A stretch of 33,470 nt of DNA from Streptomyces lycii (GTDB taxonomy: Bacteria > Actinomycetota > Actinomycetes > Streptomycetales > Streptomycetaceae), in contig NZ_WHPN01000312.1 of NCBI RefSeq assembly GCF_009735685.1, positions 9,924 through 43,393 of the forward strand, read 5' to 3'. Made by a program: the position numbers and the translations under genes. Shown here piece by piece: positions 7,816 through 15,277 of the stretch. The notes under the pieces were generated by a model. The model worked only from the letters and a program-made list of their open reading frames with translations. It did no database searches and was not told where the DNA came from. Each line of letters begins with the position of its first letter. Position 1 is the first letter of the stretch.

Positions 7816-8255
7816 GACTCTCCTATCGGTCGTACGGGATCATGACGAAGACGCCGGCACCGCCGCCCGTATGGAGAGCGCGCCGCGCTCCACCTCACCG
7901 GCTCTTCGGAACTGTTCTGCGCGCGCACAACTCTGCAACGCTCCCCGCAGCCCGTCCTTCGGACTGCGCGGCGGCTCCCCTCGCACGGAGATGCTCCTCG
8001 GCGCACGCGGCTCAACGTGGGGGGCAGCCGGCGGGGTCGGAGGAAGAGCGGCGCCGTACGGCACGCACGGGCCGGTCGTCCACTCCTGCGTGGGAGCGCT
8101 CCCATAGTAGAGGGGGCGCGCCTGCCGGGGAAGATGCGATACGGACCGCACGAGAACAGGCCGGAAAGCATCGCTGCGGTCTCCCCATACCGGGTGTTTC
8201 CGCCGGGATGTCAGGGAATCCGGCCGCCGCCTGCCCCCCTCGGTAGGGTGCGGGG
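7816..8255. other. Divergent intergenic region with a CebR-type box
   Basis: About 440 bp between the minus-strand DUF4360 gene and the plus-strand methyltransferase. It contains the 14-bp palindrome at 8091-8104. Otherwise I see no clear promoter pair or gene; the open frames crossing it are alternative readings without ribosome binding sites. Confidence 0.5.
8091..8104. promoter_or_regulatory. Perfect CebR-type operator
   Basis: TGGGAGCGCTCCCA is a perfect 14-bp palindrome identical to the known CebR box of Streptomyces, where the LacI-family repressor CebR controls cellulose and cello-oligosaccharide use. It lies 152 bp before the methyltransferase start and 276 bp before the DUF4360 start, so the regulated gene is ambiguous. 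Confidence 0.7.
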
Positions 8256-9146
8256 ATGACCGGTTCACCGCCGTGGGAGACACCGCCCGGCTCCCGGGAC
8301 CTCACCCCCGGGACCCGGCGGATGATGCGCGCCAACGAGGCCAACTGGGACGCCCGGACCCCCGTACACCTCGCCAGCGGCTTCTACGGCGTGCGGGACC
8401 CGGAGAGCCCGGCGGACCCGGAGCGCTGGTTCGCCCCCTTCGAGTGGGAGGACATCGGGGATCCCGCCGGGCGCGACGTCCTCCATCTCCAGTGCCATCT
8501 GGGGACGGAGACCATGGCCTTCGCCGCACGCGGAGCCCGTACGGTCGGACTGGACTTCTCCGCGGCCTCGGTCACCGCCGCCCGCAGGCTCGCGGACCGC
8601 GCCGGCCGGCCCGTCGAATACGTCCGGGCCAATGTCTACGACGCGCCCGGAGCCCTGGGCGACCGCCGGTTCGACCTGGTCTACACGGGCAAGGGCGCGC
8701 TGTGCTATCTGCCGGACCTCGAGCGCTGGGCCGCGGTCGTCTCCCGGCTGCTGCGTCCCGGCGGGCGGCTGTACGTGGTGGAGTTCCATCCGCTCCTCAA
8801 CGCCCTCGGCCCCAAGCCGGCGGAGGGCGAGGGCCCGGAACTCCTGCTGCGCCACGACTATCTGGGCGGCGCCGGCCCGCGGCTGCGGGACGCCACCCAC
8901 ACGTACACGGACGGCCCCGCCGTCCAGGGGGCCACCAGCAGCTACGAGTGGATGCACGGGCTGGGCGAGGTCGTGAACGCGCTGGCCGGCGCGGGACTGG
9001 TGACGCGCCGGCTCCGGGAGAGCGACGAGCTGTTCTGGCCCCGGTGGGCGCGGATGGAAGGCACCGCCCACGGCACCTGGCGGCTGCCGGACGGTGAGCC
9101 GCGGATCCCGCTGGTGTACGCGCTGCTCGCCGAGCGGCAGGGCTGA
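8256..9146 (+). CDS. Class I SAM-dependent methyltransferase
   Basis: A 296-residue soluble methyltransferase. The Rossmann SAM-binding region is clear: VLHLQCHLGTETMAFAARGA (motif I; the family often has LQCHxG) at about 75-94, VGLDFSAASVTAAR next, then GGRLYVVEFHPLL (motif IV/post-I). The N-terminal RANEANWDARTPVHLASGFY is typical of a widespread bacterial clade of unknown substrate. The ATG at 8256 has a purine-rich AGGGTGCGGGG upstream; a later Met-Met pair at residues 23-24 would remove only the leader. It stands alone on the plus strand, followed by a 500-bp repeat-rich spacer. Confidence 0.88.
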   Translation: MTGSPPWETPPGSRDLTPGTRRMMRANEANWDARTPVHLASGFYGVRDPESPADPERWFAPFEWEDIGDPAGRDVLHLQCHLGTETMAFAARGARTVGLDFSAASVTAARRLADRAGRPVEYVRANVYDAPGALGDRRFDLVYTGKGALCYLPDLERWAAVVSRLLRPGGRLYVVEFHPLLNALGPKPAEGEGPELLLRHDYLGGAGPRLRDATHTYTDGPAVQGATSSYEWMHGLGEVVNALAGAGLVTRRLRESDELFWPRWARMEGTAHGTWRLPDGEPRIPLVYALLAERQG

Positions 9147-9651
9147 CCCGGGGCGCCGGCCCGTAGCGCGGCGGCAGCGGCGGCAGCGGCTCGGTCCTGG
9201 CGGGGGACACGGACGGGGCATGTCCCGCGCGGCCGGAGTGTCACCGGAGAGGCCCGGCCCTGCTGCCGGTCGGGATCCCGGTCCGGGTGCCGAACATGGT
9301 GCCGTACCGGGTGCCGGACCAGGGCCGGTCCGGGTGCCGCGCCTGGTACCGGCCCGGGTGCCGTACGGCCACGGCGGCCGGTTCCCCGCCGGGCACGCCC
9401 CGCAACCGGACACGGCCCGCCGCCGGCACGCCCTTGCAACCGGACACGGCCTGTCCGCCGGGCACCGGACACGGTGACGCCGCCTCGCCGGTCCGGGTGC
9501 CGGGCGTCCGCGGCGCGCGTGAGCGGCCCGGTTCGCGGCGCGGCCGGGGCCCCGACGGGAGAGTTTGAGGGGGTATTTCCGGTGGTACCCCTGTGGCTCG
9601 GCCCGGCGTCCGGCTCCGGGCCCGCGTGTGGACCGCTCAAGGAGAGATGCC
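9147..9651. other. Repeat-rich spacer upstream of dps
   Basis: About 505 bp with no convincing gene. Between roughly 9283 and 9500 the decamer CCGGGTGCCG and close variants (GTACCGGGTGCCG, GGTCCGGGTGCCG, GCCCGGGTGCCG, GCCGGGCAC) recur irregularly on both strands. Close to dps there is an AT-richer patch with GGGTAT at 9571 and the inverted pair GGGTA/TACCC (9571-9590), a possible stress-promoter element. No spaced -35 match was found for it. Confidence 0.55.
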
Positions 9652-10233
9652 GTGGCCTCGCAAGCCGACTCCCCGCCCACCTACACCGTTCCCGGCATGA
9701 CCACCTCGCAAGGGGCGGAGGTCATCGAGCTGCTGCGGATGCGGCTGCACGCTCTCAACGACCTCGCCCTGACGCTCAAGCACGTGCACTGGAATGTCGT
9801 CGGCCCGCACTTCATCGCGGTGCACGAGATGCTCGACCCGCAGGTCACCGCGGTGCGTGAGATGGCGGACGCCACCGCCGAGCGCATCTCCACGCTCGGC
9901 GGCGAACCGGTCGGCACGCCCGGCGCCCTGGTCGCCGAGCGGACCTGGAGCGACTACGCGATCGGACGTGCGGAGTCGATCGAGCATCTGGGCGCCCTCG
10001 ACATGGTCTACACGGGTGTCATCGAGGACCACCGGGCCGCGGTGCGCGCCACCGACGAGCCCGACCCGATCACCCAGGACCTGCTGATCGAACAGCTCCG
10101 CAGCCTCGAACTGTTCCAGTGGTTCATCCGCGCCCATCTGGAGAACTCCGGCGGCCGGCTCAGCACGCAGGCGCAGACCAGCGAGACGGGTGCCGCGCGC
10201 AAGGCCGGCGAGCAGGCACGCAACCAGCCGTGA
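9652..10233 (+). CDS. dps: Dps ferritin-like DNA-protection protein
   Basis: A 193-residue Dps family protein that should form a dodecamer, oxidise and store iron, and bind or protect DNA under oxidative or starvation stress. All ferroxidase-centre positions can be seen: His46 (KHVHW), His58 (AVHEMLD), Asp62, Asp73 and Glu77 (ADATAERIS). The C-terminal tail (STQAQTSETGAARKAGEQAR) is polar and basic, as in DNA-binding Dps tails. The GTG start at 9652 is supported by AAGGAGAG upstream. An in-frame extension to 9565 has no site. The stop is only 37 bp before crtY on the same strand, with no hairpin between, suggesting co-transcription with the carotenoid arm. Confidence 0.93.
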   Translation: MASQADSPPTYTVPGMTTSQGAEVIELLRMRLHALNDLALTLKHVHWNVVGPHFIAVHEMLDPQVTAVREMADATAERISTLGGEPVGTPGALVAERTWSDYAIGRAESIEHLGALDMVYTGVIEDHRAAVRATDEPDPITQDLLIEQLRSLELFQWFIRAHLENSGGRLSTQAQTSETGAARKAGEQARNQP

Positions 10234-10270
10234 CCGCGGGCCCGGCGGCCGGCGGAGGGGAGGGCACGAC

Positions 10271-11500
10271 GTGGGCCGGACCGACGCGGTCGCGGCGGAC
10301 CTGGACGTGGACGTGGCCGTCATCGGGGCCGGGGCCGCGGGGCTGTCCCTCCTCGCCGCCCTGTCGGAACGCACCGCGCCGGACGGCCGTCCCTGGAGCG
10401 TCGCCTGCGTGGACCCCGGCCCCGGCGCCGGGCCCGGACGGCGCACCTGGTGTTTCTGGGAGCCGGCCGGCGGCCGGTACGACCGGGCGGTGGCGCACAG
10501 CTGGCGGCGGCTGCGGGTGGTCGGCCCGGGCGGCGCGGAGGTCGGCGCGGACCTGGGCTCGCTGCGGTACAAGATGCTGCCCTCCGACCGCTTCGAGGAA
10601 CTGCTGGACGGATGGTTCGCACAGTGCGCGCTGCCGCCGCTGCGGGTGACGGCCGTCGCCGGCGAGGTGGCGGACGGCCACGACCGGGCGGTGGTCCGGG
10701 GCCGGACCGCCGGCGGCGGGGAGGTCCGGGTGCGCGCGCGGTGGGTCTTCGACTCGCGGCCGGCCGCCCCTCCCCCGGCCCGCACCACCCTGCTGCAGCA
10801 CTTCCGCGGCTGGTTCCTGCGGGCGGAGCACGACGTGTTCGACCCCGGGGCGGTCACGCTGATGGATTTCCGCACCCCGCAGCCCGCACACGGCGTCTCC
10901 TTCGGCTACGTGCTGCCGTGGACGGCCCGCGACGCGCTCGTGGAGTACACGGAGTTCTCCCCGGCGCCGCTCAGCCGTGCGGCGTACGACGCCGCGCTCG
11001 CCCACTACACGCGGGCGGTGCTCGGCGTACGGGCTGCCGGGGTCACGGACACCGAGCAGGGCGTCATCCCGATGACGGACGCCGTCTTCCCGCGGCGCAC
11101 GGGGAAGCGGGTGTTCCGCATCGGTGCGGCCGGCGGGGCCACGCGCCCGGCCACGGGGTACACGTTCGCGGCCGTCCAGCGCCAGACGGCGGGCATCGTG
11201 CGCCGCCTGTGCGCGGGACGGACTCCGCTGCCGCCGCGGCCGCACCGGCGGAGGCACCGGATGATGGACGCCGCGCTGCTCCGCGCGCTGGACACCGGGC
11301 GGCTGGACGGCCCGGTCTACTTCGAGCAGCTGTTCGCCGGCAATCCGCCGCCGCGGCTGCTGCGGTTCCTCGACGGCACGTCGGCCGTCCGGGAGGAGGC
11401 CGCCGTGGTGCTCAGCGCGCGGTCGGCCGTGCTCCCGATGCTGCGCACGGCCGCCGAACTGCCCCTGCTGCCCAGGCGCCCCGCGCCCGGCACCCCGTGA
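10271..11500 (+). CDS. crtY: Lycopene beta-cyclase
   Basis: A 409-residue flavoprotein-type cyclase that should convert lycopene to beta-carotene. The N-terminal dinucleotide fold is DVAVIGAGAAGLSLL (GxGxxG at 19-24). Further family features are RRTWCFW (about 57-63), QHFRGWFL (176-183), LMDFRTPQ (197-204) and the PWTARDALVEYTEF segment (216-229), which matches the conserved P...LVE.T region of CrtY/CrtL cyclases. The start is a GTG at 10271 behind a GGAGGGGAGGG tract. It is the first gene of crtY-crtT-crtU, following dps by 37 bp. This gene order matches the crtYTU arm of the Streptomyces griseus carotenoid cluster. Confidence 0.93.
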   Translation: MGRTDAVAADLDVDVAVIGAGAAGLSLLAALSERTAPDGRPWSVACVDPGPGAGPGRRTWCFWEPAGGRYDRAVAHSWRRLRVVGPGGAEVGADLGSLRYKMLPSDRFEELLDGWFAQCALPPLRVTAVAGEVADGHDRAVVRGRTAGGGEVRVRARWVFDSRPAAPPPARTTLLQHFRGWFLRAEHDVFDPGAVTLMDFRTPQPAHGVSFGYVLPWTARDALVEYTEFSPAPLSRAAYDAALAHYTRAVLGVRAAGVTDTEQGVIPMTDAVFPRRTGKRVFRIGAAGGATRPATGYTFAAVQRQTAGIVRRLCAGRTPLPPRPHRRRHRMMDAALLRALDTGRLDGPVYFEQLFAGNPPPRLLRFLDGTSAVREEAAVVLSARSAVLPMLRTAAELPLLPRRPAPGTP

Positions 11501-11541
11501 CCCGGCTGCCGCCGGGCGGCCCCGAAGGGACCTCCCCCACC

Positions 11542-12267
11542 ATGACCCAACTGCGGGACGGCGCGTTGTCCGCCGCCTTCGACCGCGCCTCCGGCTCGTA
11601 CGACCGGCTGGTCGGTGCCAGTCCCGGCTACCACGCCCAGCTGCGGCTGTCGGCCCGGCGGCTGCAGCTCCCCGGCCGCGGCGAGGGGTTGCGCGTGCTG
11701 GACCTGGGCTGCGGTACGGGCGCGTCCACCGCGGCGCTGCTGGCGGTGGCGCCGCGGGCCCGGATCACCGCGGCCGACGCGTCGGCCGGCATGCTCGGGC
11801 GGGCCGCCGCCAAACGCTGGGCCGGGGACGTGGAGTTCGTGCACGCCGCGGCCGAGGAGCTGGGGAGCGGGGCGTTGCGGGGGCCGTTCGACGCGGTGTT
11901 CGCCGCCTATCTGCTGCGGAACGTGCCGGCACCGGACGCCGTCCTGCGCGGTACGCGGTCGGTGCTGCGGCCCGGCGGCCGGCTGGGGGTGCACGAGTAC
12001 GCGCTGTCGGGCTCGCCCCGGCACCGGGCCGTCTGGTCCGCCCTGTGCTGGGGCGTGGTGATTCCGGCGGGCGCGCTCAGCCGCGGTGGCCCGGGCCTGT
12101 ACCGCTATCTGTGGCGCAGTGTGCTGGACTTCGACACGGCGCCGGCCTTCCGGACCCGGCTCGCCGCGGCGGGCTTCGACGGTGTGCGCGCCGCGCCGGT
12201 GCCCGGCTGGCAGCGCGGCATCGTGCACACGTTCGTCGCGAACGCCCCGTCGGGGGCCGGCCGGTGA
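11542..12267 (+). CDS. crtT: Carotenoid-cluster methyltransferase CrtT
   Basis: A 241-residue UbiE/COQ5-like methyltransferase. Motif I is VLDLGCGTGASTAALLAVAP (about 51-70), followed by ITAADASAGMLGRA, the FDAVFAAYLLRNVP strand and LRPGGRLGVHEYALSG. Its place between crtY and crtU matches crtT of the S. griseus cluster. That gene is known by position, but to my knowledge its role in isorenieratene formation is undefined. CrtU is thought to handle both desaturation and methyl migration, so a separate methyl donor step is not obviously needed. The ATG at 11542 has GAAGGGA upstream. A GTG at 11497, overlapping the crtY stop as GTGA, would add 15 residues and remains possible. Confidence 0.9.
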   Translation: MTQLRDGALSAAFDRASGSYDRLVGASPGYHAQLRLSARRLQLPGRGEGLRVLDLGCGTGASTAALLAVAPRARITAADASAGMLGRAAAKRWAGDVEFVHAAAEELGSGALRGPFDAVFAAYLLRNVPAPDAVLRGTRSVLRPGGRLGVHEYALSGSPRHRAVWSALCWGVVIPAGALSRGGPGLYRYLWRSVLDFDTAPAFRTRLAAAGFDGVRAAPVPGWQRGIVHTFVANAPSGAGR

Positions 12268-13841
12268 GGGCCGGTGTGCCGGGGCGCGACCGGAGGGCCC
12301 GCCGCATCGACCCACGGCCGGGGACGGCCGCCGTGACCGGCCAGGCGCCGCGGGTGGCGGTCGCGGGCGGCGGTATCGCGGGGCTGTCGGCGGCGACGGT
12401 GCTGGCGGAGCGCGGTGTGCGCGTCGTGCTGTACGAACGCCGGGAGGAACTCGGGGGGCGGCTGGCCGGATGGCCGACGCGGCTCGCGGACGGTTCACCG
12501 GTCACCATGAGCCGCGGTTTCCACGCCTTCTTCCGCCAGTACTACAACCTGCGCGCGCTGTTGCGCCGTGCCGATCCCCGGCTGCGCACGCTGGCGCCGT
12601 TGCCGGACTATCCGCTGCGGCACAGCCGCGGGCACGGTGACAGCTTCGCCGGGCTGCCCCGGACTCCCCCGTGGAATGCCCTGGGCTTCGTCGCGCGCAG
12701 CCCCACGTTCGGCTGGCGGGGGCTGGCCGGGATGCGGCCGCGTGCCGCGCTGCGGCTGCTGGACGTGCGGGTGCCGGACGTCTACCGGCGGCTGGACGGC
12801 GTCAGCGCCCAGGACTTCCTGCGTGAGATCCGCTTTCCGCCGGACGCCCGGCATCTGGCCTTCTCCGTGTTCTCCCGGAGCTTCTTCTCCGCCCCCGGGG
12901 AGCTGTCGGCCGCCGAACTGGCGCTGATGTTCCACATCTACTTCCTCGGTTCGGCCGAGGGCCTGCTCTTCGACGTGCCGGACGAGCCGTTCCCCGCGGC
13001 GCTGTGGGACCCGCTGGAGCGGTATCTGCGGGAGCGGCTCGGGGTGGAGATCCGGACCGGCTCGGCCGTGGAGTCCGTACTGCCCCGGGGGGAGAGAGGC
13101 TTGCTGGTCGGTTGCGGCTCGGGCGCGGGGTCGGTTTCCGGGTCCGGGTCCGGGTCCGGGTCCGGTGAGGAGCTGTACGACGCCGTGGTGCTGGCCGCCG
13201 ACGTCGCGGGGCTGCGCGCTCTGGTGGCACGCTCGCCCGGGCTGGGCGGCGGCCCGTGGCGCGAACGAGTGGCCGCGGCCCGGACCGCACCGCCGTTCCT
13301 CGTCAGCCGGCTGTGGCTGGACCGGCCGGTGGCCGCGGAACGGCCCGGATTCCTCGGCACCGGCGGATACGGGGAGCTGGACAACGTCAGCGTGCTGGAG
13401 CGCTGGGAGGGCGAGGCGGCCCGGTGGGCGGCGCGCACCGGCGGGTCGGTGGTGGAACTGCACGCGTACGCCCTGGATCCGCTCGACGACCCGGCCGCCG
13501 TGCGGCGGAGGCTGGTCGGGCAGCTGCACCAGGTCTATCCGGAGACCCGGCGCGCCGAAGTCGTGGACGTACGGGACGAGTGGCGCGCGGACTGCCCGCT
13601 CTTCCCGGTCGGCGGCTATCCGGACCGGCCGGAGATCCGCACCGGGGACCCCCGGGTGGTGGCGGCGGGCGACGCGGTGCGGGTGGAGCTGCCGGTGGCG
13701 CTGATGGAGCGGGCGGCGACGACGGGGTTCCTCGCGGCCAACGCGCTGCTGGAGCGGTGGGGTGTGCGGGGTGAACCGGTGTGGACGGTCCCTCCGGCGG
13801 GCCGGCCGGCTCTGTTCCGGGCGCTGGCGCGGCTGTCCTGA
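12264..13841 (+). CDS. crtU: Beta-carotene desaturase/methyltransferase-type CrtU
   Basis: A 525-residue FAD-dependent amine-oxidase/CrtI-like enzyme expected to turn the beta-ionone rings of beta-carotene into aromatic phi rings (isorenieratene). The dinucleotide-binding motif is VAVAGGGIAGLSAATVLAERG followed by YERREELGGRLAG. Further family features are MSRGFHAFFRQYYNLRALL and the closing VVAAGDAVRVELPVALMERA segment. The GTG at 12264 overlaps the crtT stop as GTGA; a second GTG at 12333, nearer the FAD motif, would give 502 residues. An SG repeat encoded by four GGTCCG hexamers (13141-13164) sits in a loop before the next domain. The gene ends in a long repeat region facing crtV. Confidence 0.92.
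   Translation: MRAGVPGRDRRARRIDPRPGTAAVTGQAPRVAVAGGGIAGLSAATVLAERGVRVVLYERREELGGRLAGWPTRLADGSPVTMSRGFHAFFRQYYNLRALLRRADPRLRTLAPLPDYPLRHSRGHGDSFAGLPRTPPWNALGFVARSPTFGWRGLAGMRPRAALRLLDVRVPDVYRRLDGVSAQDFLREIRFPPDARHLAFSVFSRSFFSAPGELSAAELALMFHIYFLGSAEGLLFDVPDEPFPAALWDPLERYLRERLGVEIRTGSAVESVLPRGERGLLVGCGSGAGSVSGSGSGSGSGEELYDAVVLAADVAGLRALVARSPGLGGGPWRERVAAARTAPPFLVSRLWLDRPVAAERPGFLGTGGYGELDNVSVLERWEGEAARWAARTGGSVVELHAYALDPLDDPAAVRRRLVGQLHQVYPETRRAEVVDVRDEWRADCPLFPVGGYPDRPEIRTGDPRVVAAGDAVRVELPVALMERAATTGFLAANALLERWGVRGEPVWTVPPAGRPALFRALARLS
13141..13164 (+). repeat. GGTCCG hexamer array inside crtU
   Basis: Four perfect tandem GGTCCG units, with imperfect flanking copies starting near 13120, encode a run of Ser-Gly pairs in CrtU. 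The reading frame is kept because the unit is six bases long, so changes in copy number would lengthen or shorten a flexible loop without a frameshift. Confidence 0.85.
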
Positions 13842-14278
13842 CGCCCCGTGCGCACGGCCGGCCCGCGGGCCCCGGTCCGAGGCCGGTCGGAGGCCGGTCG
13901 GAGGCCGGTCGGAGGCCGGTCGGAGGCCGGTCGGAGGCCGGTCCGACGGCGGCCCGACGGAAGCCACACCGGCGCGGCGGACTGCGCACCCCGGCCCCGG
14001 CCACCCCCGCCAACTCGTCACCCCGCCAACTCGTCACCCGCCACCCCGCCACCGCGGCGCCCCGTGCGACCACCCGCCACTCGGTCGCCCGCTCGCCCGG
14101 CCCCCGTCACGGCTCCGCGCCCGCTCCCCCGCGCCCCCTCGCCCAACCCTGCAGCCGGTCGGTCGCTCAACCGTGCAGCCGGTCGGGCGGTCGGACGGTC
14201 GGACGGTCAACCGTGCACCCCGCCACCCCGTCACCCCGCCACCCCGTCACCCCGTCACCCCGTCACCCCGTCACCCCG
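13842..14278. other. Convergent intergenic repeat region between the two crt arms
   Basis: About 437 bp with no convincing gene, made largely of short direct repeats. It contains an 11-bp array (13879-13943), two copies of CCCCGCCAACTCGTCA near 14006-14036, three variants of CAACCSTGCA linked to CGGTCGG near 14146-14217, and an 8-bp array (14218-14281). Open frames crossing it encode simple repeats such as RPASDRPPTGL and are artefacts. Confidence 0.7.
13879..13943 (+). repeat. 11-bp tandem array GAGGCCGGTCG
   Basis: Five perfect back-to-back copies of GAGGCCGGTCG run from 13879 to 13933, followed by a sixth copy matching 10 of 11 bases. The array starts 37 bp after the crtU stop. There are no spacers, so it is a minisatellite rather than a CRISPR array. 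Confidence 0.92.
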
Positions 14279-14281
14279 TCA
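14218..14281 (+). repeat. 8-bp tandem array CCCCGYCA abutting crtV
   Basis: Eight contiguous 8-bp units: CCCCGCCA at positions 1 and 3 of the array, CCCCGTCA in the other six. The TCA of the last unit (14279-14281) is, on the minus strand, the TGA stop codon of crtV. The array therefore overlaps the gene end by three bases. Confidence 0.93.
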
Positions 14282-15277
14282 CCCGGGAAAGCGTCCCTCC
14301 CGCAGCAGCTGGCGGCGGCGTTCCGCATAGGCCAGGTCGTCCCGCCACAGTCTGGCCGCCACATGCCGGATCAGCGGGCGCAGCAGCGGCGCCGCACGGC
14401 GCGCGACCGCGAAGCCGGAGCGGTCCGAGGTGGCGATCACCGCTTCGACGACCGCGGTCCGCGGGCGGCCGTACGGGTCGGAACCGAGCGGCGTGGCATG
14501 GGTCTCCACCACGGAGGAGGTGCCCTCGCCCTCGACGATCCGCATGACGACGGTACGGGGCTCGGGTGCGGTGAACACCGCCCGGACGGGCACGGAGGCG
14601 CGGCCCAGGCGGTAGGCGACGTCGACGAGGAAGCGGTCCTCCTCCCCCTCGGACGACGGTTCCTCCAGGACGCTGAGCCGGGTGAAGGCGTAGGGGTGGA
14701 ACCACGTTCCGTGCCAGGGGTCGAGCCGGTTGGCGAGGACGTCCTCGGGTTCGCAGGTGCCGACGGCCGTGGTGACGGCGGTGACGGAGGAGTCCGGGGA
14801 GGGCCGGGAGGGCAGCACCGGCCGGGGCAGCGGTTCACCGCCGCCCGCCGCGTCGAGGCGCACCCAGGCCAGCACGCCGTCGTCGTACGCCGGATACGGG
14901 GTCCAGCCGGGGAAGCCGTCCCCGCCCAGGGCCAGCCCGTGCCAGTGGCAGAGCAGCTTTCCGCCGACGACCGGGCTTTGGCAGAGGGGCGCGCCGAGGT
15001 GCGGACAGGCGCCGGGCCCGCACAGCAGCCGCCCGGCCCGGCCGCGCCAGGCGACGACCTCGGTCCCGGCGACCGTGCGTCCGAAGGGGCGGCCCGGGCG
15101 GATGTCGGCGCTCGCGCCGAGCACGTACCAGTTGCCGGAGGGGCGTGCCGTGGCGCGCCGCACGGCCGCGGCGATGACGGCGGGGCGGGCGGCGCGCCAG
15201 GTGGGGTGCTGGCGGGCCCAGGGCACGCCGGGCTGGAACCGGAACGGGCTGCGCCACGGTGCGCTGCGTTTCCTCAC
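14279..15277 (-). CDS. crtV: Rieske [2Fe-2S] protein of the carotenoid cluster (DUF5914-like)
   Basis: A 332-residue protein with a Rieske domain in its N-terminal third. Ligands Cys91/His93 (CPHLGAP) and Cys110/His113 (CHWHG) give C-x-H-x16-C-x2-H. The remaining two thirds, with [14 protein letters not shown] and [12 protein letters not shown], resemble the DUF5914 region seen in Streptomyces carotenoid clusters and could form the catalytic part of a Rieske oxygenase-like protein. Its position after crtB corresponds to crtV of the S. griseus crtEIBV arm. The exact reaction is not established, and the symbol is assigned by position. The GTG start at 15277 overlaps the crtB stop as GTGA. The stop lies inside the adjoining 8-bp repeat array. 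Confidence 0.85.
   Translation of the reverse strand: MRKRSAPWRSPFRFQPGVPWARQHPTWRAARPAVIAAAVRRATARPSGNWYVLGASADIRPGRPFGRTVAGTEVVAWRGRAGRLLCGPGACPHLGAPLCQSPVVGGKLLCHWHGLALGGDGFPGWTPYPAYDDGVLAWVRLDAAGGGEPLPRPVLPSRPSPDSSVTAVTTAVGTCEPEDVLANRLDPWHGTWFHPYAFTRLSVLEEPSSEGEEDRFLVDVAYRLGRASVPVRAVFTAPEPRTVVMRIVEGEGTSSVVETHATPLGSDPYGRPRTAVVEAVIATSDRSGFAVARRAAPLLRPLIRHVAARLWRDDLAYAERRRQLLREGRFPG

Noticed and set aside
7816..8255. Several overlapping short open frames in the CebR-box intergenic region
   Set aside because: No ribosome binding sites, mutually overlapping on both strands, low-complexity Arg/Pro/Ala translations.
9571..9576. GGGTAT as a sigma-B-type -10 element for dps
   Set aside because: Attractive for a stress gene, but no GNNT-type -35 element lies at the required 14-16 bp spacing, so it is not called as a promoter.
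13879..14281. Possible CRISPR array between the crt arms
   Set aside because: Units of 8 and 11 bp are contiguous with no spacers and there are no cas genes.
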